A stretch of DNA of 64,000 bases from Atopsyche davidsoni (taxonomy: Eukaryota; Arthropoda; Insecta; Trichoptera; Hydrobiosidae): NCBI GenBank assembly GCA_022113835.1, contig JAILWY010000012.1, forward strand, positions 15,934,001-15,998,000, written 5' to 3'. Shown here one piece after another: positions 38,286-51,400 of this stretch. How positions within the stretch are numbered: the first letter of the stretch is position 1; the number at the start of each line of letters is the position of its first letter. The notes below the pieces were generated by a model, which saw nothing but the letters and a program-made list of their open reading frames with translations, had not been told where the DNA came from and did not search any database. The translations under genes and the position numbers were made by a program.

Positions 38286-38574
38286 CAGTAACACCTCGAT
38301 ATAACAGACCACTATTAACCGGACAAATAAAACTTGATTCCTTTTTAGTAGGATATCCGAAAACAAGCGCGTCGATATTAAACAGCAACGTCACTTCACG
38401 GCGAGTGTCCGAAGACAATTAAATAATATTTTGTTTGTGTTTTGTATGGTTTATTTATATCTAAATACATACAGAGTATTTTCAAAAAAAAGTTTTTTTA
38501 TAAAACGGACTTTCGGCTTTAACGGACACCCCCCCCCCCCTCCTCAATTGGTCCGTTATATCGAGGTTTAACTA
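38286..38574. mobile_element. Tigger/pogo-type MITE
   Basis: The ends read CAGTAACACCTCGATATAAC and, on the other strand, TAGTTAAACCTCGATATAAC. Both are flanked by TA and continue into GACC. The CAGT start, CTCGATATAAC motif and TA target fit non-autonomous pogo/Tigger elements. The interior is 289 bases in total and noncoding, with a run of 13 or so C residues near 38,528-38,540. Confidence 0.75.
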
Positions 38575-38589
38575 TATTGTCACAGTATA

Positions 38590-40990
38590 CATTCTAGTCA
38601 CAGCTGCGATATTAACGTATTAACTAAGTTCTAAAAATAAACAAAATATTTCCTTTTTTTACTGTGGGGTATGCCCACAGTCCATAGACTGAAAAAATCC
38701 TATCACATAACTTGGCATTGAGTTATTTTAATATCATATTGCTAAAGAATATAAATTGCTTATTTGGCGTGAAAAAAATCAGTCGCGTTTGTAAAAATAT
38801 TTTCAATTCCACCGATAGGTGGCAGCAGCATCGCCAATGGCGGATTACTGAAGTCGTGTTTGCGACATTTTCGGACTGAAGGCTCAATGGAAAATGCAAA
38901 TGTGTAGCGGCAATACAGTATGATCAATAGACGCCCAAAAGACCCAATGGATATTCATTGTAAAAATATCAACATGTCACAAAAAATATCACTCTTCAGC
39001 ATTGACAATTTGCAAGCACTAATTGCACATAAATTAACAATTTTTATGAATACATTTTTTTTTACTTGTATGTTTATAATAAACGATTTCTTTCTTCGGT
39101 TGTATCGGTAGTCAATGACAAAAATCGTTCGCACAAGAACGAGTTGCAGAACAAATGTAACACCTGCCTATTTGTTATTTTTTTCTCTCCTAACTGCTTT
39201 TAATTCGTGTGTTTATTTCCAGGGTGTTTGTGTCCACAAAACTTTGACTTATCTGTTTTTAGTTTTTTTAAATAAAATTTGTTAAAAAGTTAGTTTGGAG
39301 TGAAAATGTTTTATCAGTTTGTGAATAATGTTAATACAAAAAAATGCAAATTTATATTTGTCTTCGTATGAGTTTGCATAGCGATTCAACTGCGATTTCA
39401 AGGAGTCCGTGGAACAAAATATACTTATTAGAAAGTGAAAAAGCACAAGACCTGCTATAATTTAGCATTTTAGCATTTTTAGAGAATTTTAAATTATTGC
39501 TATTAAAATGTGACGCGCTAATACATGTTCCATACAAATTTCGTGTGCGAAGAATTGGTTGATTTATACAATCCTGCCATACGCCATAGCGGTTTTGAAA
39601 TTATCATTTTATTGAATATTGTAAGTGATAAATGCCATAAATCAGATAAAATAAAATGTCCGATCAATAGTGTTTGCTTTATCTACCGTTTTTTTTTAAT
39701 TCAAAGTACTATTAAATAAAATTAATCTCACTCTTTATTAGTTGAAGATCAGGTTGAAAAAATAAAATTAAATATGTACTCCAAAATATGAAATACTACA
39801 AATACAATAACTTAACAAAATTTAAATCACCGCTTAAAATTGTACTTATTAGTAACACAAGAAGGTACAAGTTGTTTTTTTTTACAAAACAATATAATAA
39901 AAAAAAACACTTAAAAGTTATTGACCTGAATTATTTCTTAACAATAAATCATTATAAATTAAATATTTCTGCATATTTTCTTTTAGACGTGAACATGTTT
40001 TAAGTTGGTCGACGAATAGAATAATCATTAAAATTTAATAATTTAGTGTCAGTACGTTGCGAAGCGTATAATATGAGTCGACTTTGATGATACATACAAA
40101 ATTGTTTATAATTGAATGACTGCCTCGTACATCTGTATTTACATACAAAATACAATGAAACTTGCATTTGGACTATTCACTGTGATTATTTAAATTGCAT
40201 TACGTCCAACTGTGACATTGGATTTCGTTTTTATTTGCTTAAATTTTATTCACACACGATTTATACAAAAAAATACTTTTATGATCCTTCATTCTTTTGT
40301 GATTTTAATGCGGTCTGTTTTGAAGGGAGTTCAATATTCTATGAAGTGCTTGCATAAGTATTTTTTGTAAATGTTTGCCAAAAAAAATTATGCAAATGTG
40401 TTATTCATAGAGGACATTAAAACGCGGTAGCTCTGACGCATGACTGGACTAATGCGCGTTTAACTTATCATTTAAATTTTTTTACCTCTTATCAATTTAT
40501 AAAAATTATATATTTAATAATATTAAAAAACGACTCTTTGATAGCGAATCTGAATCGATGTATATTTATACTTATGCATATAATTTCTCAAACAGAAATC
40601 ATAATACGTTGAAATTACATAAATAGTTAACGATGCTTATATTTTAAAATTTTATAATAACTAGTTTTGCCAAACGTTTTTAATGGCTGCTAGCCTTACT
40701 AAATGCTTCAAAAAAATACTAACATTACAACAACATATACATTATTATTTATCAAAACTTCTATGGTAATATTTATTTTAAATTGGTCGATCAATATCAA
40801 ATTGATAAAAAAAATGCCGTTGGTTAAAATAAGCGCATGAATAAAAATTAAATTCTATTTTAATTGAAATAATTTATCTTCGCGATCGGTTCAAGATAAA
40901 CCTCAGCATTTCAAGTCCTAAAGAGTATTTTTTTCAGGAACAGTAAAACATATTTAAATCTGATAAACTTTGAGAAACGTCTATTATTTC
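38590..40990. other. AT-rich noncoding DNA
   Basis: No gene is visible. A small patch near 38,805-38,860 (CACCGATAGGTGGCAGCAGC) is GC-richer. Open frames in this stretch are short and AT-driven. Confidence 0.5.
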
Positions 40991-40999
40991 CAGGTTTCT

Positions 41000-41130
41000 C
41001 ATTAGAGTCTTATCTGGCCGCGGAGCCGCGCCGATAAGGGCAGGTAGTCCGCCATTTTCAGTAAATTTCATTTACGTTATCGGCGAGTCAATTAACACCG
41101 CGCATACCTGGGGCTCCTCGTGATAGGCAG
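41000..41130. other. GC-rich islet with paired GATA-type sites
   Basis: CTTATCTGGCCGCGGAGCCG is followed by CGCCGATAAGGGCAGG, so GATA-type sites face each other across a GC palindrome (CCGCGGAGCCGCG). Further along come GTTATCGGCGAGTC and CCTCGTGATAGG. Candidate enhancer 1.2 kb past the 3' end of the protease gene. A second patch lies at 41,800-41,880. Confidence 0.35.
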
Positions 41131-42320
41131 GCAAGTAACGAATTAACCGAAAATAAAACCATTTCAAGTAAAAATTTACACACATAACTTATATGACTTC
41201 TTTGGGCACGCTATTTATATTCAGTTATCCGAAAAAATATCGCAATTGTAAAATATAAGGTTTTTGTATCAATATTTCATAAATATGCCACTTACAACGC
41301 AAACAAGTAAACAACGACACACTATGATTTTTTCATAAATATATAATAGTATAAAATGTCTGAGTTATCAAGTTTTAGAGATTTTAAAAAAGCAGTGTTT
41401 TGTGCTTTGGATTTGCGTGATATTAAATAAAGGGTTTCAAAATAAAAGAGGTGATTATCATCTGAAAAATGCTTGTGTAAGTACTAAGGCGTGTAGTGCA
41501 TTTATCAAATAAGTTAAACCAAAATTAATTATAATTATCAGATCCGATTATATGACCAAGTGTAAAAAAAATTAAAGAGTTGTTTCCTGAAGACTGACTA
41601 CTGAAACGATTTGCTACTCAAGAAAACCTGCATTTACATCTTAAGTCACAATACTAGTAATTTCGATCATAGTTCTTTATATATTGTGATTTTAATATGA
41701 TATATAGTATAATAATGTAGTGAAAACACACGCGCGCGACCTAGATTGACTGACATACCCTTCTCAATACAAAACACTCCCTCAAAGTTCCGACCCCTTT
41801 AAGGCTTTTAATCAGATTGCAGGGCGGTGAGTTGTGAATGTCAGCGAAGATACCATCGCGGGGTGGGCCCTCCAAGGGAGAAATTCATAAAAAAAACGCA
41901 AACCAACAACTGTATTTGCACAAATTTCAGCTGAAGATTATACAATTTTTTTATCTTTACTCATGAGCAAGAGACATCTGAGCTCGAAAAATTTGAACGC
42001 AGAGTTTCTTATCATGCTGCTCTATGAGAATATAAAGAGAGCTCTTGTATACTACACATTTTGAAGTTCAACGAAAGCATATCAATAATAATGTGGTAAC
42101 CGTCACCTCAAAATAGAAAAGCTGAAATGAAGACTAAAAGCGTCCATTAGCTTGATATAAAATATTAAATACAAATATGTACTGTATAGTTTAATAAAAA
42201 ATAATATATTTAGATACACAATAATAGTAGTATAATTAATCAAGTCATTGTTTATAAAAATTAGATAACATAGCACCTTGAATAACTTAAGGTAAACATT
42301 AGGACTATTTGCACCTTGGA

Positions 42321-42437
42321 TCACCAGGACCCTGTGGAATTGGATGATGAGGAGAAGCACCTCGTCCAAAAGTCGTCGATGGTGTGGTACACGTGCTTGG
42401 TGACGCCGGACAGTCCGTGGGCTTCGTCAGGGTAACT
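42321..42437 (-). CDS. DPP4 last exon: catalytic histidine and stop
   Basis: Residues 706-743: SYPDEAHGLSGVTKHVYH with His712, then FWTRCFSSSSNSTGSW and TGA. A weak ATTAAA-type polyadenylation signal can be read on the minus strand near 42,189; no AATAAA is evident close by. Confidence 0.94.
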   Translation of the reverse strand, partial: SYPDEAHGLSGVTKHVYHTIDDFWTRCFSSSSNSTGSW

Positions 42438-45400
42438 CTGCATTAAAAAAAAAATTCATATGCCGTTCAAATATCCACTTAAGAAATATATTTTCATACA
42501 GTTCTTTTGTGCTCTTACCATCTGCTCAAAGGATATGTCAGCCTCCTGCAGGGAGCGCGCAAGAGCCATGGCGTTCTGGTAGTGCACGTTGTCGTCTGCG
42601 TTGCCGTGCATCAGCAGGAATCGCCTTCCTCGCAGCAGCTCAGCTCGGAAGTTGACGTCACCAAGAGCATACCCCAGCGCGTTATCTTCCAGAGACGGCA
42701 TCCCCATGTACCTTTCTGTGTATATCGAATCTGCAAGGAGTTGTTACGAGGACATTGAGCATCACCGAGAGATCTTCAAAGCTATACAATGTAGTGCGCA
42801 ACAAGTGAGCAAAAAGATTCACACCGGAATCAAATAATTTCGCCATGGAGAAACATGCGTTTTTTGCATATAAACAAGCGATTTGAGTTCATATTGCGCT
42901 TTCATGGGGGAGGCGCGCTTCATCCCCTGCACGGGGCGGATTTCAAGCAAACGGAGCGGGAAACGACTGATAAAATGATAACGGATATCGCGTCGATACC
43001 GATAACGGCGCCAACACCACGTGGCCGAATAACGCTTCGTTATTGCCGCTTGTAACGGAATCCCGCCGATCCCGGAGCGCTAATGAAACGCTCCGTCCGC
43101 AAATGGATCCCGACACGACAGCAGTATCCCTCAATTAGTCTTTGAATTTCCGTTGAAATGATGCTGACTAAATCGAATTACTGCACAAATTTTACACTGT
43201 GGTTTTATATACTGGCAATTTGCATGCAACGGCTTTTCGTGCAAAATGGAGCCAAGGTTGACTCACATGTGAGTGAATTGATGAGTGGCGTGCGATGAGT
43301 TTTGATGTAGAGTTAGCAATCAATACATCCCTTTACAAATTTAAATATAACATAGTACAAGGCAGTGGCTGATTATTCGATAATGATATGAAACTACAGC
43401 AATTTGTTAAACTGTTTAAAATTATGAACATATTTTAATTTTAAATATAATAACATCATTTAAATTACGTATTTTGAAAGATAAAATAACATTATGGAGG
43501 TGGGATTGGTTTCACTGGCCTTACTCACGCCACTGGAGAAAATATACCTGACTAGCATTACCAAATAAAGTAATTTGATTACGATAATGTTAAGTGACAG
43601 TATTGTTACATACTCTGTATAAATTATGCAATTACGACTTGCAAAGCATGGTAATTTGCACCAATAAGAGTCTTAATGGTTAAACCGTGGACTCTTGATC
43701 GAAAAGTCTATGCTCATTCTCTGTTTAGACAGTTGATTCCCAAAGGTTGATTAGGCTGACGCTTTTTTCAGATTAACTATATATTGAGGTTGCTTGTGTC
43801 AATACAAGTTGTTTTATTTATTTGTTCATTTGTATATATGCTTACCATAGTAAAGCCATGATGTAACAGGAGCAACTGACACGCCACACTTGAAGACGTG
43901 AGATTCGTCCTTGGTGAGTGCCATGGCTGTGGCGTACCCGCCGTAGCTCCAGCCCCATAGGCCCACTTTGGTTTTGTCTATCCAGGAATACTTGTCAGTG
44001 AGGTATCTATTACAGAACAGAGTATTAGTAAAATGCAAAACTTATACATATTTATACATTTTAATGGTTCATTTTAGAATGAAAATATTTTAGCGAAACC
44101 ACACACACCTATCAAAAACCTAAGATTTTTTCTTTTAAATAAAATTGAGTTTTTATTTCAAAAAATATATTTTAGATGTATTAAAATTGATAAAGAGAGT
44201 AGGTTACAAACATTATGGTTTGAGAGTACTTTTGCCTTTGATGGGTTTCTTAAGGTTGTCTGTATTGTTCAACTAACCTGGTAACATTAATGACATCTTC
44301 TATTTCCACTGTGCCCATGTTGTTGTTGATGGTAAAAAGCATGTCTTTTCCTTTCAGGCCAGACCCACGGCCTTCGAGGAAGCAATAAATGACGCTGCGG
44401 TTGGTAGACATATACGTTTGATATGCTTTAAAGAAAAAAATACTCAATTAGCTTTTAATAATCATCACAAAGTTTTTAAAACTACCAATGATCGTCTCCA
44501 TTTGAACAGAAATTAAAAAAACCTAAATTTCAATTTAAAATAAACAAGTAAAGCTAATACATATAAAATATGTCTAAACTTACATAGTCCAAAGGTGTCC
44601 AGCACCCTTGCGGAGTTGGGTCCAGTGTAAATGTTGACCACCATGGGATATGAGCCTTCAGGGTCGTTCAGGTCTAGCTGGGGTGGAATGAACAGCTTCA
44701 CTGCAGCCTCGAAGCCTCCAGGAACAGGAACACGAAGGTTTTTCTGTTGCGGCTGCCAGTATTCCCTGATAGATGATCTCAATTCTCCGTTGTCTTGCCA
44801 GGATATTATTAAATTATTCTCCTGAAAAAGACCATTAAATTGTTTTATTAAAATTTACAACAGGCTTCATTAGATGTGCTCACTGTTTATATTGAAATCT
44901 CTGTTTAACTACCACCAGAAAATAGACACTAAGGTAAGATTTAACAAGTTGATGGAAACATGTGCTGTATTTGAGGAGTTGAGAAGATGAGAAATATTCA
45001 CCTTTCCACCATAGAGGAGGACTTCGACTGGACTGTCCGGAGACTGGCAGGAGAGGGCGATGTACTTGCCACCAGGAGACACGCTGGCTCCAGCGTAACG
45101 ACACGACACCGGAGCATCACACGACAGGCACGAGTCTTTCACGCCGCCCACGTGCACGTTTCGTCTCCAAGGTTCACCCTCCGAAGTGCTCAAGTAATAA
45201 CTGTAAAATTAAAGGATTAATATAAAGCATTTTTAAGCAAAGATCTGGTATCTGGAAAATGGTTCTGCGCAGTTGGTAAATGTTCCCACACAAGGTTCTC
45301 CTCCTGGTTCCAGCCCGCGATGGAGGTGACTGTCCTCGCGCCGGAGCTGACTGCCTGCGGAGCCTCCGCCCTGCCACGGGAGTGCTGCACCACGTGGAAC

Positions 45401-48400
45401 CACTCGTTTCCTCCGTTGGGTCCTTGCGCCACAGGCTCCACGTCCAGCCACGGCCCGCCGCGTTTGGAGGAGAAGAGGGGCGTGGTGACGTCCACCCACC
45501 CAGCAGGCTCGGATCGAGTCAACTCCTGAAAACATAAATAAGTTCACTCAAGGGTCTAGGTCCCATAAACAAGTTTTTTTTTTATCATTTTCTAGTCCGT
45601 TTTGCGAAAAATCGACTGCACTAATCAAAAATATTTAAATGCAAAAAGTTTGATACATCCCTTCTTCCGAACACAATATATTTTTATTTCTTATAAATTT
45701 ACTATTATGATAAATATGTGTTTTTCCGATTGAAGTGTAGGAATTTGGAGATTCGTCCGGTACATTTTCCAAGAATCCTAAACATTTAAAAGTCATTTTT
45801 TCAATTGGAATTGAAGGATTAAATATAAACCATGTGCGTCTTATAAATTTAAAAATTAAAAAAAAAAAATCATTAACAAACTTTGGTTTTGAAAAGTCGT
45901 CATTTTATCCAATTTTTCAATATCTTCAAGATTTTATTTTACCCTAAAAATGGACGTAAATTAAATAATAAAAATTGGTAAATATAATTTATAGTTTTCT
46001 CAATACTCTGTAAAAAAAATCAAGTGGCAATTAAATTAATTAAATGACACGATTTCGCCAGGTAATGGACTGCCTCTGGTGTCCGGTTGGACACCAGAGG
46101 CAATTAAAAGGCTAGAAGCAACTGCCTTAAAGCCTCATACTAAAACAACTCAAATTTATTATTTTACAGTGGGAGCTGTTTTGCTGAAAAAAGACGTCGT
46201 TTGGCAGTTCAAACACAAAAACGCTCTTTATCAAAATTATTTTCAGTATCCCTAGCAGTTTGGCTAAATATAAGTGATTTGGACTGTTTGAAATACGACA
46301 GCAAAAATATGCATTATTTATTTGAAAAACGCGAGAGCAAACACCCTTAACATAACTGAAATATTCCAGCTCAAATTAATATCCGTGTGATTATGCAATC
46401 ATCTGTCATTTCATAAGCCGATAGTGAATTTGAATAATGAATTACGTAATGTTTTATCTCATACAAAATATATCAACAATGGGAAAATTCCAAAATGAGA
46501 AACCATTACGTCATAATTTAGGCCGATCAATCATTGATTGTATTGTTTGAAACAAATGTAATTGATGAAAAGTAATATTTAATATAATTTAAGATTAAAA
46601 GCGATGTGTATTATTGTTAACTCAAGGCCAGCACGGTTCAATGCCGATAAGGTTTCTGCATGGACCTTCCAAAAATTTCGTGAAAATCCATGACCTAAAT
46701 TATTTATTGCAAAAGTAAGCGACATATTCCCTCGATTTTCACACACTTCTTGATGCAACTTTTACAGCTTTTAAAACTACATACAATATTTTTCACCATA
46801 ATAAAGTTAAATTATGTAAAATGTAATTTAAGTATGATTCTACGCAGTTTATTTCAAGATCTAAGATTTTGTCACAAAACTTGTTTTAAGTTATCGCTTT
46901 TCCTTATAACATGTAGAAAATAACAAGTCTGTCTTTGTTAACTGTTTGTTGCTTTTACTCCAAAAACGGTTTAGTAAAAAATTTGCACAAATACATCAAT
47001 AAAAATTTCTCGGCTTGGCATTACCTTGGTGCAGCCGCTCTTGTCCATGTCGCAGATGACCAGGACGCTCTTGTTCTGTCTCCTGTTCAACCACATGGCC
47101 ACTACCTCATCACCAGAGGCCCAAGTCACCGTTCCCAGAATGTGATCACTTCCGACGTCTTCCACCGGAGCTTTCAAGGTTACCCAGGGGGCATTGGCCT
47201 CCTTCAGGTTGATGACGCGAAGGGCCACTACAGGGTTGGTTCTCCCAGCCTTAAAAAATCAATTTATATTTTATTTGTTTTATAATAGATCTTCAAACAT
47301 TAAATAACGTTTTTTTTTATAAATACTAATAAATTTCATATTTATGGACATTTCTTAAAACATTAAAAGTTTATCGCTTTCCGTGTGGTTTTCTTAGCCT
47401 CACCTTTGGATATCTCAAGTCCCAGATGTTAGGGTACTGGTTTTGGATGCTTCCTGGAGTGCCATACGAGAAATACATGGCGATGTCAACTTCGGTGTCG
47501 TTGAAAGACGCAATGGCCATATGCGAGCCGTCGGTTGAGAACCACAGGGCGGATCCAGATCCAAACACCTCCTCTGCAACATAACGAACGCTTTATTGTT
47601 TTAAGAAAATCCACTATAAATCAATATCATGTGCTGGATAAACATATTACTTGGACAATATCCGAAAAATCTCCGAAGCAGCTTAACACCCAAGAAACAA
47701 AATCATCTAAAAACAAAGGTTGCTAAAAAAAGGCTTTAGAAATCAAAATTCTTCGCCATCTAAAATATTGTCCCATCTTATTGAACAATTACGGTTTTAA
47801 AATAATTTTATATATTTTTTAAAACTTTTTGGTTTCGTTTTGTAAATATGGGGTATTATTATATATATTAAAGTGATACAACGTAGGTGAGTTAAATTTA
47901 GTAAGGTGAGGTTATTTGAAAAATAGAGTACAACGATTCTTCAATGGCTATATTGTGATGACCACCCGTCATATAACTCGGGGCACTCGTCGAACAAGCC
48001 CCAAAAGAGGGGATGACATGCAAATTTTCAGAGTTCGAAAATTCAACAAACTCCACAAAAAATCCTTTGACGATGGCGGCGAGGCACCGAACCTTTGATC
48101 TTTGCGATTAAAAGTCGTTTCCGCCCCTTCCGGATTACAGGAGGCTGCGGTGGACCAGTTGTGGTCGCCACCCCACCTGCCGCCTCCATCATCACATCAG
48201 GCAATTAAGCACACCTGGTGATTGCTGGGAATTTTCAACTGCGTTTTTTTAGACATTATTTGCTTTTAAATAAATTGAAACAGGCGTGAACCTTTAAATA
48301 TAAGTTTGGTATTTATCTATCAAGGCGGAAATCGAACTCAAAGTGACGGTCTTACCACTGCGCTAACAATTCAATTCAATTTCATTAGGAGATGTAGGAA

Positions 48401-51400
48401 GTGAGATTCAATCTTGATGAGGAGTTTAACTAAAGTACTATTAGAGTAGCAGGCCTAAAAAGAAAAATAATAGCATGCTTTACCGTTTACATAAAAATTA
48501 TAAAAAAAACTTAGTAGACAAATATTTTGTATTTTCATTAATTGAACAAGGAGAAAAAAAAAATTATGTTATAGAATAATCTTAATCCGAACCTGAGACT
48601 TAATGGTCGCTAAGAGTATTGACCCTTAATTGTAACAAGGTTTTAAAAAATATCGTATTAAAATTCGGATGCAAGTTCGTGACCCCATAATTGTCAATCA
48701 TGAATTCGAAACGCAGACCACGAGGCGACGGTGGTGCAATGCTTATAACCTGAACAGCTTGCACGCCACTGGTTTACTACCATATTTCGCACATCACACA
48801 CAGAGCTTTATAAAGGTAGTCCCAAAATTAACGCAAGATTTGAATTTGTCGCCATTTTTGCAGTAAAGTTTTGGGAACACTTTAAAAAAAAAACAATTTG
48901 ACAGTTGACAGTTTAAGGTTAGTAAAAATGGAGCGTTATACGATAGAACAACGTGTCTTTATTATTGAACAATATTTCTAAAATAATGAAAGCTTGGCAG
49001 CCGCAGTTCGAAAATTTCATACAAAATATGGTCGGAATAGTATTTTAACTTCGTCAACTGTGAAGAGATTAATTGAAGAATTCAGGGAGACTGGATTCGT
49101 TGGAGACGCTAAACACACTGGTCGTCCAAAAACAAGTCGTTCAAATGTCAATATCGAAGCAGTGCGTAAGAGTGTCGGTGACAATCCAGGAACCTCAATT
49201 CGGCGTCGTGGACAAGAATTGCAAATTTCAAGAAGCTCTCTACAGCGTATACTAACTAAAGATCTGTATCTCCATGCTTACAAAATTCAATTAAAACAAG
49301 AACTGAAGCCTAATGACCATACACAGACGAAGTTAAAAAACTATTCCGACCATATTTTGTATGAAATTTCCGAACTGCAGCTGCCAAGCTTTCATTATTT
49401 TTAAAATATTGTTCAATAATGAAGACACGTTGTCCTACCGTGTAACGCTCCATTTTTACTAACCTTAAACTGTCACCTGTCAAGTTATTATTTTTTTAAG
49501 TGTTCCCAAAACTTGACTGCAAAAATGGCGACAAATTCAAATCTTGCGTTAATTTTGGGACACCTATATAAATTACGCCACAAGCAAACCCGTCGCCTTG
49601 GCCCGGTTGCGAAGCGGAGGCCGGGCAGGCTCACGCATATCGATCAGCCGCTATCTCCTGGAGCTCACTGCAGTCCTTCACGCGACACGGGGACAGGTTC
49701 AGGTCCGCACCTACCTGCCTGACTTACGATAGACCACACACTGCGCCCGCGATGGGGCCTGAAGATATCAAACCACTTTGCGAAATCCCTGAATCGCAAA
49801 GTGCGATCTGTCCCGTCCGTTTTTTAGAGCTTTTTTCGACCCCAGTAACAACAAAGTTGTTTGTACGAGTAGATTAAGTATATGAGTTTATCTAGGGTTA
49901 GTATCGGTGACGTGGCGTCCGTGCAAGCCACGCAGTACTGAATTCCGTAATAAATATATAATCTGAATATATTTTAAGTATTATCAGTAATGCATTATTT
50001 TAAAAATATTTTTACTTTATCCATCTCTTTGTCATTTTGTAAAAATAATTCTCGGAACTGCATTCCACCGTATGAAAGGGTAAAACTTTTTTATCTAGCA
50101 CCTCAGTTTTTTTCCTCAGACAAGGCTTTTGATTCGTGAAGTTCCATCCACTAAACTGAGTTTAGTTATGCATCTGATGATGACCCAGTGTATTGGGTCG
50201 AAACTAGTAATGCAAATAATTTTAATAAACTCAAAGTGAAGACAAAATACAAAGGTAACTTTTATACTATAAGTAAAGTAATCTCACATATTTGAAGATA
50301 ATTATATTAGGTGTTTTTTTGGTATCTAGAATTCCAGATGTTCTTATACAGTACGTATATTATTTTTTTCACATAATAACACCAGATTAGCCAAATTCAA
50401 TAATTGACTTATTAAAAAAATCTGTAAAAGATATCTCATTACGACTCATACATCATAGTGTCGAGTCACTTTGACAGCGCAAAGGATCAATACGCAATCA
50501 TGCATAAAACATTGGCAAGCAGGAAAATACACTTTTAATTCTTGCCAGAAACAAAAAAATATACAGTTATGAATGAGTCGTGAATCATACCTTCGTAAAC
50601 CCAGTCAGGGACACCGTTGTAGATCACTCCAGGCACTCCGTCTGCTGTGAGCTGCAGCTCCTTGGGACTCTTCAGAGCGTCGTCTACGTAGTAGACATTG
50701 TTCTCGAAGACGTAAGCCACGGAGTGGTTCTTTCCTCCAAATCCGCAGTACTGAAGGCGTTGATGGCCGTTTAAAAGAATTGTTTCACTGGAAAAAAGTA
50801 TCACCAGTAATAAATAAAAATATTTTTTTATATATTGAACCACAATAAGGTTGGAATATGTTAAAAATATTACTTGGATAATCTTAAGAGATACAATCCT
50901 TCAGTTAAGTTATACGACGAATGTAAAAAAATATTTTATTTGTTTATTAATATTTGAAACTCGTGCATTACTTATTTTAGACATTTTTAAGTACAAATGA
51001 ATTAATAAGGCATGCAGTGCATTATCGTATAGGCGCCACAGATAAAGATGCTTCTATTATACGAGATGCGATCACATACCATGACCTATGCAACTAATTC
51101 TAAGTTGAGATCTAAAGGTCCAACACGGCTATAATCGACAATTATCTAATTATTATTTACTCGTGTTATATCATTACAGATTGTCGAATTTCAGCAGTTA
51201 TACCAACATGATAATATTTATATAATATGTATTAACTTGACCTCTTATCTGGTCGCTTTTATAAGTCTGTACTCCCTGCAATCTGGTACGCACTGTCTCA
51301 GTTCTATTTACACTAGCTTGTCATTTACAGTATCATTAAAATTGTTTAAATAACGTTATGTACATTGTCATAGGTTGGTAACGGTATATTTTAATAAAAT

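Noticed and set aside
43670..43800. tRNA-derived SINE in a DPP4 intron
   Set aside because: Weak resemblance only: GGTTAAACCGTGG and GTTGATTCCC are near the A and B box patterns, but spacing and surrounding sequence are unconvincing.
46071..46102. MicroRNA precursor
   Set aside because: A 14-bp stem with a four-base loop is far shorter than a Drosha/Dicer substrate, and the outer flanks do not extend the pairing.
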